In this document: piece by piece, positions 37,177 through 45,962 of the stretch | Layout of the letters: each line of letters begins with the position of its first letter | How positions within the stretch are numbered: position 1 is the first letter of the stretch | Source: Thermotogota bacterium | GTDB taxonomy: Bacteria > Thermotogota > Thermotogae > Petrotogales > Petrotogaceae | Length of the DNA: 64,000 bases | Direction: 5' to 3' | NCBI GenBank assembly: GCA_029780115.1 | Contig: JAKOZG010000027.1 | Location: 1-64,000 of the forward strand | Made by a program: the position numbers and the translations under genes | The notes under the pieces: generated by a model | Seen by the model: only the letters and a program-made list of their open reading frames with translations | Database searches by the model: none | What the model was told of the DNA's origin: nothing

Positions 37177-37923
37177 TTGAAGTTGGAAGGAAAAGTAACA
37201 ATTGTAACCGGTGGTTCACGTGGGATTGGCAAGGAAATCTCTAGACTTTTTATAAAAGAAGGTGCAACAGTTTTCGCTTTAGCAACAGAAGAGTTGCCCC
37301 TAATTGATCCCAGCGAAAAAAAAGACTTCCCAGAAGACAAATATTTTTATTACAAAGCTGACATTACAAACTCTACACTTGTAACACAAATAGTAAATGA
37401 AATATATGAAATATCCGAAAAAATAGACATTTTAGTTAATAATGCAGGTATAGCTAGAGATAATTTTCTTGTTATCATGAAAGAAGAAGATTTTGATAAG
37501 GTCATAGAAGTAAACTTAAAAGGCACTTTTATAATGACTAAAACTGTTGCTAGATATATGAGAAAACAAAAATCTGGTAATATAATAAATATGGCAAGTG
37601 TAGTTGGGATAGAAGGAAATATAGGACAAACAAACTATTCTGCAGCTAAGGCCGGCATAATAGGGATGACTAAATCCTGGGCTAAAGAGTTGACTATGAG
37701 AGGAGAAAATATCAGAGTTAACGCAATCGCACCAGGTTTCATTAGAACAGGAATGACAAAAGATTTAAAAGAAGATTTGATTGATTATGTTATAGAAAAT
37801 ACCTGCCTAAAAAGACTTGGTGAACCAGAAGATGTTGCAAAATTGGCTTTATTTTTAGCTAGTGATGATTCCTCATTTATTACAGGCCAAGTAATAAGAA
37901 TAGATGGAGGTTTAAGAATATAA
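37177..37923 (+). CDS. fabG: 3-oxoacyl-ACP reductase
   Basis: A 248-residue classical short-chain dehydrogenase. The nucleotide motif GGSRGIG is near 11-17, NNAG near 88 and the Ser-Tyr-Lys set is S141 (NMASVVG), Y154 and K158 (NYSAAKAG). It reduces 3-oxoacyl-ACP using NADPH. A TTG at 37162 is open, but GGGGGTG at 37164-37170 and the family N terminus favour TTG 37177 (MKLEGKVTIVTGG). It ends the cluster, eight bases before a strong terminator. Confidence 0.93.
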   Translation: MKLEGKVTIVTGGSRGIGKEISRLFIKEGATVFALATEELPLIDPSEKKDFPEDKYFYYKADITNSTLVTQIVNEIYEISEKIDILVNNAGIARDNFLVIMKEEDFDKVIEVNLKGTFIMTKTVARYMRKQKSGNIINMASVVGIEGNIGQTNYSAAKAGIIGMTKSWAKELTMRGENIRVNAIAPGFIRTGMTKDLKEDLIDYVIENTCLKRLGEPEDVAKLALFLASDDSSFITGQVIRIDGGLRI

Positions 37924-37930
37924 TAACTAA

Positions 37931-37965
37931 AAAAGCCGAGCGCTTAAATTAATCGCTCGGCTTTT
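37931..37965. terminator. Strong bidirectional terminator after fabG
   Basis: AAAAGCCGAGCG pairs with CGCTCGGCTTTT around an 11-base loop. It separates the fab operon from the convergent pyrophosphatase gene. Confidence 0.92.
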
Positions 37966-37982
37966 ATTTTTATATTTTAATT

Positions 37983-40151
37983 TTAAAAGAAATGATATAC
38001 CTTAAATATAGATACTGTAATGACCGATGTAACTGCCATTATTTTTATTAAAATATCTAAAGAAGGACCTACAGTATCTTTTAACGGATCTCCCACAGTA
38101 TCTCCGACAACTGCTGCTTTGTGCGCTTCTGATCCTTTTCCCTCCCCTTCAATCTCCCCAGATTCGATTCTCTTTTTAGCATTATCCCAAGCGCCGCCAG
38201 AATTTGCGGTAAATACAGCAAGCATAACAGCACTAAGAGTTGTACCAATTAGAATTCCTCCAACAAAATCTGGTCCCAAAAGAAAGCCGGCAATAATAGG
38301 AGTTAACACCGAAATTAAGGCAGGAACCTTCATTTGACTTAAAGCACCTTCGGTGCTTATTTTTACACAGTTTTCATAATCGGGTTTGGTTTCTCCTTCT
38401 GCTAATCCTGGAATCTCTCTAAACTGTCTTCTTACTTCATCTACTATTTGATTAGCTGAGTTTACGACGGCATTTATCAGATAAGCACTGAAAAAGAAAG
38501 GTAACGCTGCTCCAAAAAACGCTCCTGCAAGTGTTCTTGAATCAACTATATTTAAAATCATTATAGATAATAAGTGACCTATTCCTGCATCTGCTACATT
38601 CGCTTGAGCATATATATAAGAAGCAAAAAGTGCTAATGCTGCTAATGCTGCCGAACCAATAGCAAAACCTTTACCTATAGCTGCTGTAGTGTTACCTACA
38701 GCATCAAGCTCGTCTGTAATCTTTCTAACCTCGTGAGGCAATTTGGCCATCTCACATATACCACCTGCATTATCTGCAATTGGTCCATAAGAATCAACAG
38801 AAACAGTAGTTGCGACGAAAGAAAGCATTCCTGTTGCTGCCATAGCAACACCATATAATCCTGAAAATTCAAAAGATAGAAGTATACCTAACATTAACAA
38901 AAAAACAGGAACTAACACACTTTGCATCCCAAGGGCCAATCCTTTTGTTATGATAATAGCAGGACCACCTTTGCTAAATTCAGATAATTCTCTAGTGGGC
39001 TTATATTTTTCGTTTGTATAATACTCAGCAACAAAACCTATAAGTATTCCATCCAATATGCCAATAATTGCACCTATCCAAGGAGAATAAATTCCGGCTT
39101 TAAACCCTATCATTTGAAGTTCTTTAATTGGTATATCTTTCAAGTAGAACATCGTAAGAAAGAACGTTGTTATTATTGTTAAAAATGCTGACATCATTAG
39201 AGAGGTGTTTAATTCTTTATGCGGATCTCCAGAAGCTTTTTTCACTACTATGTATAAGATTCCTATAATAGAAGAAATTAACCCCAGAGACACAAAAAAT
39301 ATTGGATAAAAAGTTAGCTTTAACGTAGATTCATAGGAGAAGACATCTGAACCAAGGAGAAAAAAAGAATATAAAATTAGTATTACTACAGAAATTATAG
39401 CTCCAACAAAACTTTCTAAAAGATCCGCTCCAAGACCTGCTACGTCCCCAACGTTGTCTCCAACGTTGTCTGCGATAGTTGCTGGATTTCGTGGGTCATC
39501 TTCTGGCAAATCTAGTTCAGTTTTTCCAACTAAGTCGGCTCCCATATCTGCAGCTTTTGTATAAATACCTCCGCCTACTCTATGAAACATCGCTACTATA
39601 GAGCAACCGAGCGAATATCCTGAAACGGACATAGTGAAAGGAATATAACTTATTCCCAGCCAGTTTACCTTGAGAGTTAAATTCTCCAAGGAAAGTTGAT
39701 TCAGCCATTTTCCAAAAACAAAGTAAATAATAAACAAACCTAAAAGTCCAAATCCTGCCGCAGATAGTCCCGAAACACTTCCACCTTGAAAGGCTACTTT
39801 CATAGCTTTTCCGATGTCCTTTTCTGTTCTAGCAGTGTTACTTACTCTGACATTAGCTTGAGTAGCCATGTTCATACCAAAACGTCCTGCCAACGTGCTC
39901 ATACAAGCACCTATAAGAAATGCTACTCCTACGTACCACTCTACTACAACTGTCAAAATGACTGCAATAACAATGGCGTAAATAAAAATAACTCTTGTTT
40001 CGTAGTTCACGAAGGCGTCTGCTCCGACTCTAATTGCACTTGCTATTTCTTTCATTTCAGGAGTACCTTCGTCTATTGCCAAAACACGTTTATAGTTAAT
40101 ACTAGCAAATATCAAAGCAATGACTGGAACTATTGCAAAAACCCAAAACAT
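37983..40151 (-). CDS. hppA: Membrane-bound ion-pumping pyrophosphatase, K+-dependent type
   Basis: A 722-residue polytopic enzyme with about 16 helices that couples pyrophosphate hydrolysis to cation export. The substrate motifs are present: DMGADLVGKTELDLPEDDPRNPATIADNVGDNVGD and the C-terminal mirrored NSGGAWDNAKK with GDTVGDPLKDT. GNTTAAIGKG places alanine at position 490, where K+-independent proteins have lysine, so K+ dependence is expected. Its ADLLESFVGAI region matches the Thermotoga maritima Na+ pump as recalled, so Na+ transport is plausible. ATG 40151 follows GGAGGTGA. It faces the fab operon across a terminator. Confidence 0.95.
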   Translation of the reverse strand: MFWVFAIVPVIALIFASINYKRVLAIDEGTPEMKEIASAIRVGADAFVNYETRVIFIYAIVIAVILTVVVEWYVGVAFLIGACMSTLAGRFGMNMATQANVRVSNTARTEKDIGKAMKVAFQGGSVSGLSAAGFGLLGLFIIYFVFGKWLNQLSLENLTLKVNWLGISYIPFTMSVSGYSLGCSIVAMFHRVGGGIYTKAADMGADLVGKTELDLPEDDPRNPATIADNVGDNVGDVAGLGADLLESFVGAIISVVILILYSFFLLGSDVFSYESTLKLTFYPIFFVSLGLISSIIGILYIVVKKASGDPHKELNTSLMMSAFLTIITTFFLTMFYLKDIPIKELQMIGFKAGIYSPWIGAIIGILDGILIGFVAEYYTNEKYKPTRELSEFSKGGPAIIITKGLALGMQSVLVPVFLLMLGILLSFEFSGLYGVAMAATGMLSFVATTVSVDSYGPIADNAGGICEMAKLPHEVRKITDELDAVGNTTAAIGKGFAIGSAALAALALFASYIYAQANVADAGIGHLLSIMILNIVDSRTLAGAFFGAALPFFFSAYLINAVVNSANQIVDEVRRQFREIPGLAEGETKPDYENCVKISTEGALSQMKVPALISVLTPIIAGFLLGPDFVGGILIGTTLSAVMLAVFTANSGGAWDNAKKRIESGEIEGEGKGSEAHKAAVVGDTVGDPLKDTVGPSLDILIKIMAVTSVITVSIFKVYHFF

Positions 40152-40668
40152 ACCTACTTAGTCACCTCCGTCAGATTATTGTTAAAACTTTTCTTTAACC
40201 TATGCCACAATAAAAAAGTTGTTACGCTGGACTATATCTTTAAAAACCATCCAATCTTATCATATCATATTTTTTCAAAAAAATCATTCATGAAGGATTC
40301 AATTCACCGATATTTATACTCAGTTAAAGTTAATTATAACGAATTTTCTTTCTTATGCGCAAGATTGAAATTAAATTTTAATTTGATAAAATTTAATTAG
40401 GAAAATAATATTTAATTTTAAAAAATTTTGACGGTTTCAAAGGAAAAAAGTACCTATTCTTTAAAAATAAAGATTATTATAAATGCATGCTCCTGTATTT
40501 GATTGTGCTTCAGATAAGTAACATTTTGCTTTTTTGTTATAATGTAAAATATAAGATTAAAATTTATATCTAAGAATATTTCTAATTAATCATGTTTTTT
40601 AATAAAAGTTAAATCAAATTTTTAGAATTTTAGTGTACACAAAAATCTTTTAAAAGGGGGAAGTTCAA
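40152..40668. other. Divergent intergenic region (517 bases)
   Basis: AT-rich spacer between hppA (minus) and a cyclodeaminase-family gene (plus). An extended -10 element TGTTATAAT at 40535-40543 is the only promoter-like signal. The rest shows no reading frame, repeat or RNA gene that I can support. Confidence 0.4.
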
Positions 40669-41286
40669 TTGTTATCAGAAATGACAATCCGAGAATTCCT
40701 AGAGAAATTATCTTCTAAAGATCCAGCACCAGGAGGGGGGAGCGTTGCTGCGTTGGCTGGAGCCTTGGCATCCAGTTTAGGAAACATGGTGTCAAACCTC
40801 ACCATTGGAAAGAAAAAATATAAAGATGTAGAAGAAGAAATAAAAAAGGTAAATGAAACTTTAGAAAAGTATAGAGATACTTTTCTAGAAGAAATGGAGG
40901 AAGATGCACGAGCTTTTAGTGAAGTAATTGATTCTTTAAAACTTCCGCGTAACACTGATGAAGAAAAAAAAATTAGAGAGGAAAAAATTCAAGAAAGTAC
41001 AAAAAAAGCTACTTTGATTCCCTTGAAAATTGCAAAAAACGCTCTAGAAGTAATGGAATTAATAGAAATCCTTGTCAAAATAGGAAATAAGCAAGTCTTA
41101 AGTGATGCTGCTATTGCTGCGATAATGGCAAAATCAGCTATTTTAGGAGGGATTTATAATATAAAAATCAACCTACCCAGTATTAAAGACGAAGAATTCG
41201 TATCAGATTTAGAAAAACAAATCCGAAACATGGAAATAGAAGCCTGCATTTTAGAAATAAAAATTTTAGAGCAAATCAAATTTTGA
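40669..41286 (+). CDS. Cyclodeaminase/cyclohydrolase-family protein (FchA-like)
   Basis: A 205-residue all-alpha protein of the formiminotransferase-cyclodeaminase/FchA family. The N-terminal REFLEKLSSKDPAPGGGSVAALAGALASSLGNMV is the family signature; the folate-binding PGGGS loop is intact. Members convert formimino-tetrahydrofolate or methenyl-tetrahydrofolate; the stand-alone form is common in anaerobes. No folate genes adjoin it here. TTG 40669 follows AAAAGGGGGAAG. Confidence 0.88.
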   Translation: MLSEMTIREFLEKLSSKDPAPGGGSVAALAGALASSLGNMVSNLTIGKKKYKDVEEEIKKVNETLEKYRDTFLEEMEEDARAFSEVIDSLKLPRNTDEEKKIREEKIQESTKKATLIPLKIAKNALEVMELIEILVKIGNKQVLSDAAIAAIMAKSAILGGIYNIKINLPSIKDEEFVSDLEKQIRNMEIEACILEIKILEQIKF

Positions 41287-41366
41287 TTTTTAGCCAAAAT
41301 CTCAAATTAGAAGTTATAGGATGAAATAAAAGTTAGTTATATAACTTTTTCTCCTTTTTTAAAGTT

Positions 41367-41394
41367 TTGAAAATTTTAAAGAAATGTGTATAAT
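41367..41394 (+). promoter_or_regulatory. Sigma-70-type promoter before the small coiled-coil gene
   Basis: TTGAAA, a 16-base spacer and TATAAT. It leaves a leader of about 130 bases before ATG 41534. No structure was recognised in that leader. Confidence 0.5.
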
Positions 41395-41533
41395 ATTTAC
41401 ACAGGTATTTTATTTGTAATACTTTATGTGAAAAAAAGAACTTAAATATATCTGTCTAGTCAATAAAGAAAAAACGTTAGTTTTAAATTTCTAAAGTAAT
41501 TATTTAAATTAATCAAGAGGAGGTTGATGATAA

Positions 41534-41716
41534 ATGAAAGAAAAAAGAAAAGAAGAATTGCTAAAAAGAAAACACATTTTAGAAGCACAAAGAAATTCTA
41601 TAGCAAAATATATGGGGCCTTTTGAACATGATGAAGCATTAAAAATAGAGTGGGAAAATATTAACAAAGAATTGCAAGAAATCGAAAACTTGCTGAATGA
41701 ATTTGAAGCTGTTTAA
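41534..41716 (+). CDS. Small charged coiled-coil protein
   Basis: A 60-residue soluble protein, highly charged, with two helices likely to form a hairpin (KRKEELLKRKHILEAQR and KIEWENINKELQEIENLL) around the loop KYMGPFEHDEA. The strong GAGGAGG ribosome binding site nine bases before the ATG and its own promoter argue that it is real. No family recognised. It is monocistronic and converges on nadD. Confidence 0.65.
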   Translation: MKEKRKEELLKRKHILEAQRNSIAKYMGPFEHDEALKIEWENINKELQEIENLLNEFEAV

Positions 41717-41747
41717 GAGTTTGCAACAAATCAATGGCTAAACTTAT

Positions 41748-42308
41748 TTACCTACTACTATACTCAGCAACAACTTCTTTTAAAATGCTGTCATCTATAA
41801 AACCCTTAACCGTTTTATGTCTTTCAATTCTTTCTCTAATATAAGAAGAAGATATATCTATAATTGGGCAATCTAATCTTACGAATTTTATGTCTGAACT
41901 TTTAAAACCTTTTTCGTCAAAATACCGAGGATAAACTAGTAAACATGCCAACGATAAAATTTCTTGCCACTTGTACCATTTTTTAAAATCATATAATGAA
42001 TCTTCGCCTATTAAGAGCCAAATATCACTGTAATAATTCGAAAAATAACTTAAAGTATTAACGGTGTAAGAGGGTTCCGGTAATTTTGCCTCAATATCAC
42101 TAACGGTAAAATATTCCTCCCAAAATACTCTCTTACACCATGAATATCTCTTGTCAAAATCGACAAGAAAAGTTGTTATCTTGTGCGGTGGATTTGGTGA
42201 GGGAATTATAAAAAATTCCTCAGGTTTCATTTCATCATAAGCCAACTCTGCCACAATTCTATGGCCCACATGTGGAGGATTAAAGCTCCCTCCAAATAGA
42301 ATAACCAT
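41748..42308 (-). CDS. nadD: Nicotinate-nucleotide adenylyltransferase
   Basis: A 186-residue nucleotidyltransferase making deamido-NAD from nicotinate mononucleotide and ATP. The [11 protein letters not shown] motif sits at 6-16 and the C-terminal [10 protein letters not shown] at about 160 is the second signature. The frame opens at ATG 42320, but GGGGGGA just before ATG 42308 supports the shorter start. It follows obg by about 20 bases, a linkage found in many bacteria. Confidence 0.93.
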   Translation of the reverse strand: MVILFGGSFNPPHVGHRIVAELAYDEMKPEEFFIIPSPNPPHKITTFLVDFDKRYSWCKRVFWEEYFTVSDIEAKLPEPSYTVNTLSYFSNYYSDIWLLIGEDSLYDFKKWYKWQEILSLACLLVYPRYFDEKGFKSSDIKFVRLDCPIIDISSSYIRERIERHKTVKGFIDDSILKEVVAEYSSR

Positions 42309-42328
42309 ATTTCCCCCCATTTTTTAAT

Positions 42329-43636
42329 TTAAGGTATATATTCAAAAGCAAAATCGCCAATGTAGACCGTGTCTCCTTCTTTTACACCAGCATTCAAAAG
42401 CAGCTTATTTAAACCATTCTTTTCAAGTGTTTTCAAAATCAAAATTCTCGAATCTCTTTGGTATATATCATATCTAGATAATAATTTGTCAATACTATCT
42501 CCAATAATTTCAAATGTTCCGTCTTCCCACTTTATAACACTCATTTTAAAGTAAAGATCTGGTTCAAATTTTACAGGTTCAATCTTTATTTTAGTTTTTT
42601 CTTGTGCTTTTAATTTTTTAGCAAGTAAATTTAAATATTCCAACTTTTCTTCTTTTATCAAATCCCACATTTTATTTAAAAGGATTTCCACATTTTCTCC
42701 AGTATATGCAGAAATGGGGGTAATTTTCTTACCTGTTCTTAGTTGAAAGTCTTTTAATCTAGTTTCTAGCTCTCTCTTGTCGAGTAGATCTATTTTATTT
42801 GCTACTATTATCTCTTTTTTTCTAGAAAGGATTGGTGAAAAATTCTTCAATTCATTTCTTATAACGTAATAGTCTCCAACAGGGTCATTTCTTTCAAGTC
42901 CTGATATATCAACAATATGAACTATTGCCTCACATCTTTCAATATGTCTTAGAAATTGATCGCCTAACCCTTTCCCTTCATGAGATCCTTCTATTAAGCC
43001 AGGTATATCTGCAACTACAAAAGAGTTTCCGTCTTTATATTTTACAACTCCTAAATTTGGATTTAGCGTAGTAAAAGGATAATCAGCTATTTCTACTTTA
43101 GCAGATGAGATTTTTGATATCAAAGTAGATTTTCCAACATTAGGATACCCAACCAAACCTACATCTGCTAGTATCTTTAAAACTAACTTTAAAGTTTTTG
43201 ATTCTCCTAGCACACCTTTTTCCGATATTTTAGGCACTTGTAAAGTAGAAGTAGCAAATCGTGCATTTCCCTTACCACCTTTTCCACCAGCTGCTACAAT
43301 TACATATTGTTCAGGAAATTTTAAATCAGCTATTAATTCATCTGTTTGTTTATCGTAAATGCAAGTTCCTACTGGAACTTCTATAATAAGGTTTTCTCCA
43401 GATTTTCCTGTTCTTTTCTTATTTCTCCCATTTTCTCCTTTTCCCGCTCTAAATACCCGTTTATATCTAAAATCTATTAATGTATTCTTGTTTATTGTTG
43501 ACTTAATAATAACCGATCCACCATTTCCACCATCTCCACCATCTGGACCTCCTCTTTCTACATGCTTTTCTCTTCTAAAACTAACAGCACCATCTCCGCC
43601 TTTCCCACCTTCTACTTTTATAATCGCTTCATCCAT
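42329..43636 (-). CDS. obg: Obg/CgtA ribosome-assembly GTPase
   Basis: A 435-residue GTPase acting in 50S assembly and stress control. The glycine-rich Obg domain (about 1-157, with [25 protein letters not shown]) precedes the G domain with GYPNVGKST, the DIPGLIEG switch and NKIDLLD. A C-terminal OCT domain (about 355-435) is present, as in Thermotoga and Bacillus. The frame is open to 43666, and TTG 43648 behind GGAGGTG is possible. ATG 43636 behind AGGAG matches the usual family N terminus (MDEA). Confidence 0.95.
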   Translation of the reverse strand: MDEAIIKVEGGKGGDGAVSFRREKHVERGGPDGGDGGNGGSVIIKSTINKNTLIDFRYKRVFRAGKGENGRNKKRTGKSGENLIIEVPVGTCIYDKQTDELIADLKFPEQYVIVAAGGKGGKGNARFATSTLQVPKISEKGVLGESKTLKLVLKILADVGLVGYPNVGKSTLISKISSAKVEIADYPFTTLNPNLGVVKYKDGNSFVVADIPGLIEGSHEGKGLGDQFLRHIERCEAIVHIVDISGLERNDPVGDYYVIRNELKNFSPILSRKKEIIVANKIDLLDKRELETRLKDFQLRTGKKITPISAYTGENVEILLNKMWDLIKEEKLEYLNLLAKKLKAQEKTKIKIEPVKFEPDLYFKMSVIKWEDGTFEIIGDSIDKLLSRYDIYQRDSRILILKTLEKNGLNKLLLNAGVKEGDTVYIGDFAFEYIP

Positions 43637-43666
43637 AAAATCTCCTGTCAAAAAAAACACCTCCAC

Positions 43667-44659
43667 TTACTTATTACCAAAAATTCTTTTAATACTTTTT
43701 TCATCAAGGCCATACCCTTCTTTTTCTTTGTTCCCCAAAGGCTCCACATGTATTATCACATCTTTTATATAAGGATTTATTCTCTTCAATTCCTTCTCAA
43801 GCTTAGAAGCTATATCGTTAGCCTCTTTAATTGTCATTTTTTCATCAACTTCTATGTGCATTTCTACAAAGTAAACATATCCAGATTTTCTAACTCTAAT
43901 TTTATGAGGATTAAAAACGTGATCAAATTTCTTAGTTGCTTCTAAAATATTCGTATAAATTTCACCTAGTTCACGTGAACTTCCCATAAACTCACCCGAT
44001 GTTTCAATAAACATTTGAACACCCACTTTAAATATAAACAAAGAAACCATAATGGCTACCAATGGATCGACCCAAGTAATGTCAAATAATAAATAAAAAA
44101 TCATTCCAACAAAAACTGATAACGACGTTAATATATCATTCCTCATGTTTAAGGCATCAGCAATCAGAGAAGAACTTTTTATCTCTTCTCCTACTGAACG
44201 TTTGTATCTATAAAGGAAATATTTAGTTACCATAGAAATTAACGAAATCCATAAAACCAATTGAGCACTTTCTATTATATGTTTCCCCAAAACAAGACTT
44301 TGAATCGCATTTTTTAAAACTTGTGCCCCTGCATAAATTATAACTAAAGACAGGACTTTTGTTACTATAGTTTCAGCAGGTTCATGACCAAATGGATGAC
44401 TTTCATCTGCCGGTTTACTAGATATTTTTGATGCTATTAATGTGAGAAGAGAAGTTATTATATCTGTTGTCGTATCAATTCCATCAGCTAAAATAGCAAT
44501 ACTTCCTGTAACAATTGCTATAAAGATTTTGAAAAAAGAAAGCACTGCATTTACAATCATGCTTATGAGTGATGCTCTGATTGCTTTTTTTTCTCTCGCT
44601 TGCAAATTATATATCGAAAATTCTTCGACAGAATTTTTATTTTTATATGAATCTTCCAT
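43667..44659 (-). CDS. Cation diffusion facilitator (CDF) metal exporter
   Basis: A 330-residue inner-membrane antiporter with six helices and a C-terminal cytoplasmic metal-binding domain. The helix-2 site has DxxxD in DGIDTTTDIITSL, and the loop motif DESHPFGHEPAET is typical. In helix 5 the usual HxxxD reads NMRND, so asparagine replaces histidine. Asn-containing sites are known from manganese exporters in this superfamily, so Mn2+ is a candidate substrate, by inference. The stop lies 30 bases before the obg start. Confidence 0.88.
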   Translation of the reverse strand: MEDSYKNKNSVEEFSIYNLQAREKKAIRASLISMIVNAVLSFFKIFIAIVTGSIAILADGIDTTTDIITSLLTLIASKISSKPADESHPFGHEPAETIVTKVLSLVIIYAGAQVLKNAIQSLVLGKHIIESAQLVLWISLISMVTKYFLYRYKRSVGEEIKSSSLIADALNMRNDILTSLSVFVGMIFYLLFDITWVDPLVAIMVSLFIFKVGVQMFIETSGEFMGSSRELGEIYTNILEATKKFDHVFNPHKIRVRKSGYVYFVEMHIEVDEKMTIKEANDIASKLEKELKRINPYIKDVIIHVEPLGNKEKEGYGLDEKSIKRIFGNK

Positions 44660-44844
44660 ACTAAAAGACTCTCCTTTTAGTTTTCATTCGGGTATATATT
44701 ATATCATAAGTATCAATTTTTTGCTCTTTTCATTAAAAAATATAAGTCTCGTTTGCTAATTATTAATTATTAAAACATCAAATACAAATATGGTATAATT
44801 AATAATATTTAATTTTGAAAAATTAGAAGAAGGAGTTGGTTTTT

Positions 44845-45900
44845 ATAAAAACATTGAACATCGATGGACTCACACCTAAATATCCATTAATTCAAGGGGG
44901 AATGTCCGTAGGTATATCTTTAGACAATTTGACATCAGCTGTTGCAAATGAAGGTGCAATCGGTATAATTGGAACTGCGGGGATTGGCTTACTTGAAAAT
45001 GATAGAGTAAAAAATGTGAAGGAAGCAAATATAGAAGCTTTGAAAAAAATTATAAGAAAAACAAGAGAAAAAACAAAAGGGATAATTGGTGTTAACATAA
45101 TGGTAGCTTTAAGTGATTATGCAGAATTGGTAACAACTGCTATAAAAGAAAAAATTGACTTGATAATCTCTGGAGCAGGTTTGCCTTTAAATTTACCCTC
45201 TTTCCTTGAAAAAGACTCAAAAACCAAGTTAGTACCCATCGTATCTTCTTTAAAAGCTACTCAGATAATCGTCAAGAAATGGTGGCAACGTTATAAATAT
45301 CTTCCTGACGCAATAATTGTTGAGGGCCCAGATGCAGGAGGACATTTAGGATATAAAAAAGAAGATTTGGACAAAGAAGAAGTTCAATTAGAAAACACTA
45401 TTCCCCAGGTAGTTAATTATACTGAAGAACTGAAAAAGGAACATGGAAAGGAAATACCCGTAATTGCTGCTGGAGGAATTGATTCTCCTGAAAAAGTTAA
45501 AAAAATGTTTTCATTGGGCGCTAGTGGCATACAAGTTGGCACGCTTTTTATTGCGACAGATGAATGTGATGCTGATATTAAATTTAAAGAAGCACTTATT
45601 AATTCAAAAGAAGAAGATATAATAATTATTGATAGCCCTGTTGGCCTTCCAGGGCGAGCTATCAAAAATAAATTCTTAGAAGAGGTTGAAAAAGGCGAGA
45701 GAAAACCTTTTATTTGTAATTTTCATTGCATTAAAACTTGTAATTTTGTCGATGCTCCTTATTGTATAGCTCAAGCTCTTTTAAATGCTGCAAAGGGAAA
45801 TTTAGACGAAGGATTTGTTTTTGTTGGAAAATACGGTTATAAAATAGATAAAATTACTTCAGTAAAAGATGTAATCAACAATTTGTTTCAAAATGTATAA
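44845..45900 (+). CDS. FabK/nitronate-monooxygenase-family FMN oxidoreductase, apparent ATA start
   Basis: About 351 residues, TIM-barrel flavoprotein. PLIQGGMSVGISLDNLTSAVANEG opens it, EGPDAGGHLG and AAGGIDSPEKVKKMFSLGA bind FMN. It also has the Cys-rich tail CNFHCIKTCNF near residue 295-305 seen in a clostridial-type subfamily. TTG 44836 is only one base beyond AAGGAG (44830-44835). ATA 44845 is nine bases away and gives the N terminus xKTLNIDGLTPKYPLIQGGM, which aligns well with the family. ATA is therefore preferred. Distinct from the fabK in the fab cluster; its substrate is unknown. Confidence 0.82.
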   Translation: MKTLNIDGLTPKYPLIQGGMSVGISLDNLTSAVANEGAIGIIGTAGIGLLENDRVKNVKEANIEALKKIIRKTREKTKGIIGVNIMVALSDYAELVTTAIKEKIDLIISGAGLPLNLPSFLEKDSKTKLVPIVSSLKATQIIVKKWWQRYKYLPDAIIVEGPDAGGHLGYKKEDLDKEEVQLENTIPQVVNYTEELKKEHGKEIPVIAAGGIDSPEKVKKMFSLGASGIQVGTLFIATDECDADIKFKEALINSKEEDIIIIDSPVGLPGRAIKNKFLEEVEKGERKPFICNFHCIKTCNFVDAPYCIAQALLNAAKGNLDEGFVFVGKYGYKIDKITSVKDVINNLFQNV

Positions 45901-45929
45901 AGTGGAATGGTTGAGATCATTCCACTTTT
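45900..45929. terminator. Bidirectional terminator
   Basis: AAGTGGAATG pairs with CATTCCACTT around an eight-base loop, followed by TTT. It lies between convergent genes. Confidence 0.85.
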
Positions 45930-45962
45930 AGAATTTATATTTTTTAAGCTGTCATCCTAATT

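Noticed and set aside
39786-40400. 204-residue open frame overlapping the start of the pyrophosphatase gene
   Set aside because: Mostly antisense to hppA, Cys/Tyr/Asn-rich random composition, no ribosome binding site.
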